Of a DNA stretch of 8,233 nt, positions 8,003 to 8,233 are shown one piece after another (within the stretch, counting starts at the first letter, position 1; every line of letters starts with the position of its first letter). This DNA is from Streptomyces violaceus (GTDB lineage: Bacteria > Actinomycetota > Actinomycetes > Streptomycetales > Streptomycetaceae), in assembly GCA_000715635.1 (NCBI GenBank), contig KL569104.1, forward strand, positions 5,052 to 13,284, read 5' to 3'. A model generated the notes under the pieces. That model saw nothing but the letters and a program-made list of their open reading frames with translations, made no database searches and was not told the origin of the DNA. Both the position numbers and the translations under genes were made by a program.

Positions 8003-8230
8003 GTGACTACTGTTCTGACCCCCGCGAGCCCGTTGACGGCCGCTGATCGCTGCGACCGCTGCGGCGCCCAGGCGTACCTGCGCGTCGTCCTGCTCAGCGG
8101 CGGAGAACTGCTCTTCTGCGCCCACCACGGTCGCAAGTTCGAGCCGGAACTCAAGAAGATCGCCGCTGAGATACAGGACGAGACGGAGCGGCTCACCGTT
8201 CCCGCGACCGCCTCCGAAGAAGAGCGCTGA
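8003..8230 (+). CDS. Small Cys/His protein, DUF7455-like (zinc-ribbon-like)
   Basis: Complete 75-aa protein from GTG at 8003, with AAGAGG about 4 nt upstream, to TGA at 8228-8230. It has a CxxC pair (C17, C20 in DRCDRCGAQAY), a short beta-rich segment (LRVVLLSGGELLF, 26-38), then C39, H41 and H42 in CAHHGRKFEPEL, and a charged helical tail (about 45-75). The CxxC-18-CxHH arrangement could bind one zinc ion. It matches, from recall, the small conserved actinobacterial DUF7455 proteins, which have no assigned function. It has no signal peptide or membrane segment, so it should be cytoplasmic. It is transcribed divergently from parE. In Streptomyces a protein of this kind sits near hrdB, which would fit just beyond the right edge. 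Whether it acts on nucleic acid, RNA polymerase or something else cannot be told from sequence. Confidence 0.85.
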   Translation: MTTVLTPASPLTAADRCDRCGAQAYLRVVLLSGGELLFCAHHGRKFEPELKKIAAEIQDETERLTVPATASEEER

Positions 8231-8233
8231 CAC

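Overview
The window is high-GC DNA with GTG starts, 4-bp gene overlaps and protein families typical of a Streptomyces-like actinomycete. It reads as ordinary chromosomal core rather than a mobile or phage region. I see no tRNA, rRNA, CRISPR array, insertion sequence or integrase. From memory, the content and order resemble the S. coelicolor region next to the principal sigma factor gene hrdB, which would lie to the right, but I cannot confirm this without a search.

Left part (1-2688): the end of a CitB/DcuR-type response regulator (plus strand, cut by the window edge) converges on a two-gene minus-strand unit. That unit encodes a DUF485 membrane protein and, overlapping it by 4 bp, an ActP-like sodium:solute symporter, probably for acetate or another short-chain carboxylate. 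CitB-family regulators commonly control organic-acid uptake, so the pair may be a sensor-to-transporter module.

Middle part (2758-5104): a tightly coupled minus-strand operon encodes a small DUF1453-type membrane protein, a NarL-family (HisKA_3) sensor kinase and a LuxR/NarL-type response regulator. Both junctions are 4-bp overlaps (GTGA, then ATGA). Upstream, 5105-5438 is a non-coding stretch of about 330 bp. It holds a cluster of GGGTGGA-type repeats and a nested set of mutually exclusive hairpins. The hairpins probably combine the end of the parE transcript with the leader or control region of the kinase operon.

Right part (5439-8233): a complete topoisomerase IV B subunit gene (parE; gyrB-like, 707 aa) on the minus strand and, divergently, a complete 75-residue cysteine/histidine-containing protein (DUF7455-like). 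They share a control region of about 440 bp (7563-8002) that is less GC-rich than its surroundings.

No clearly new multi-gene system is visible. The points most worth following are the structured region 5199-5390, the small membrane protein built into the two-component operon, and the uncharacterised small zinc-ribbon-like protein opposite parE.
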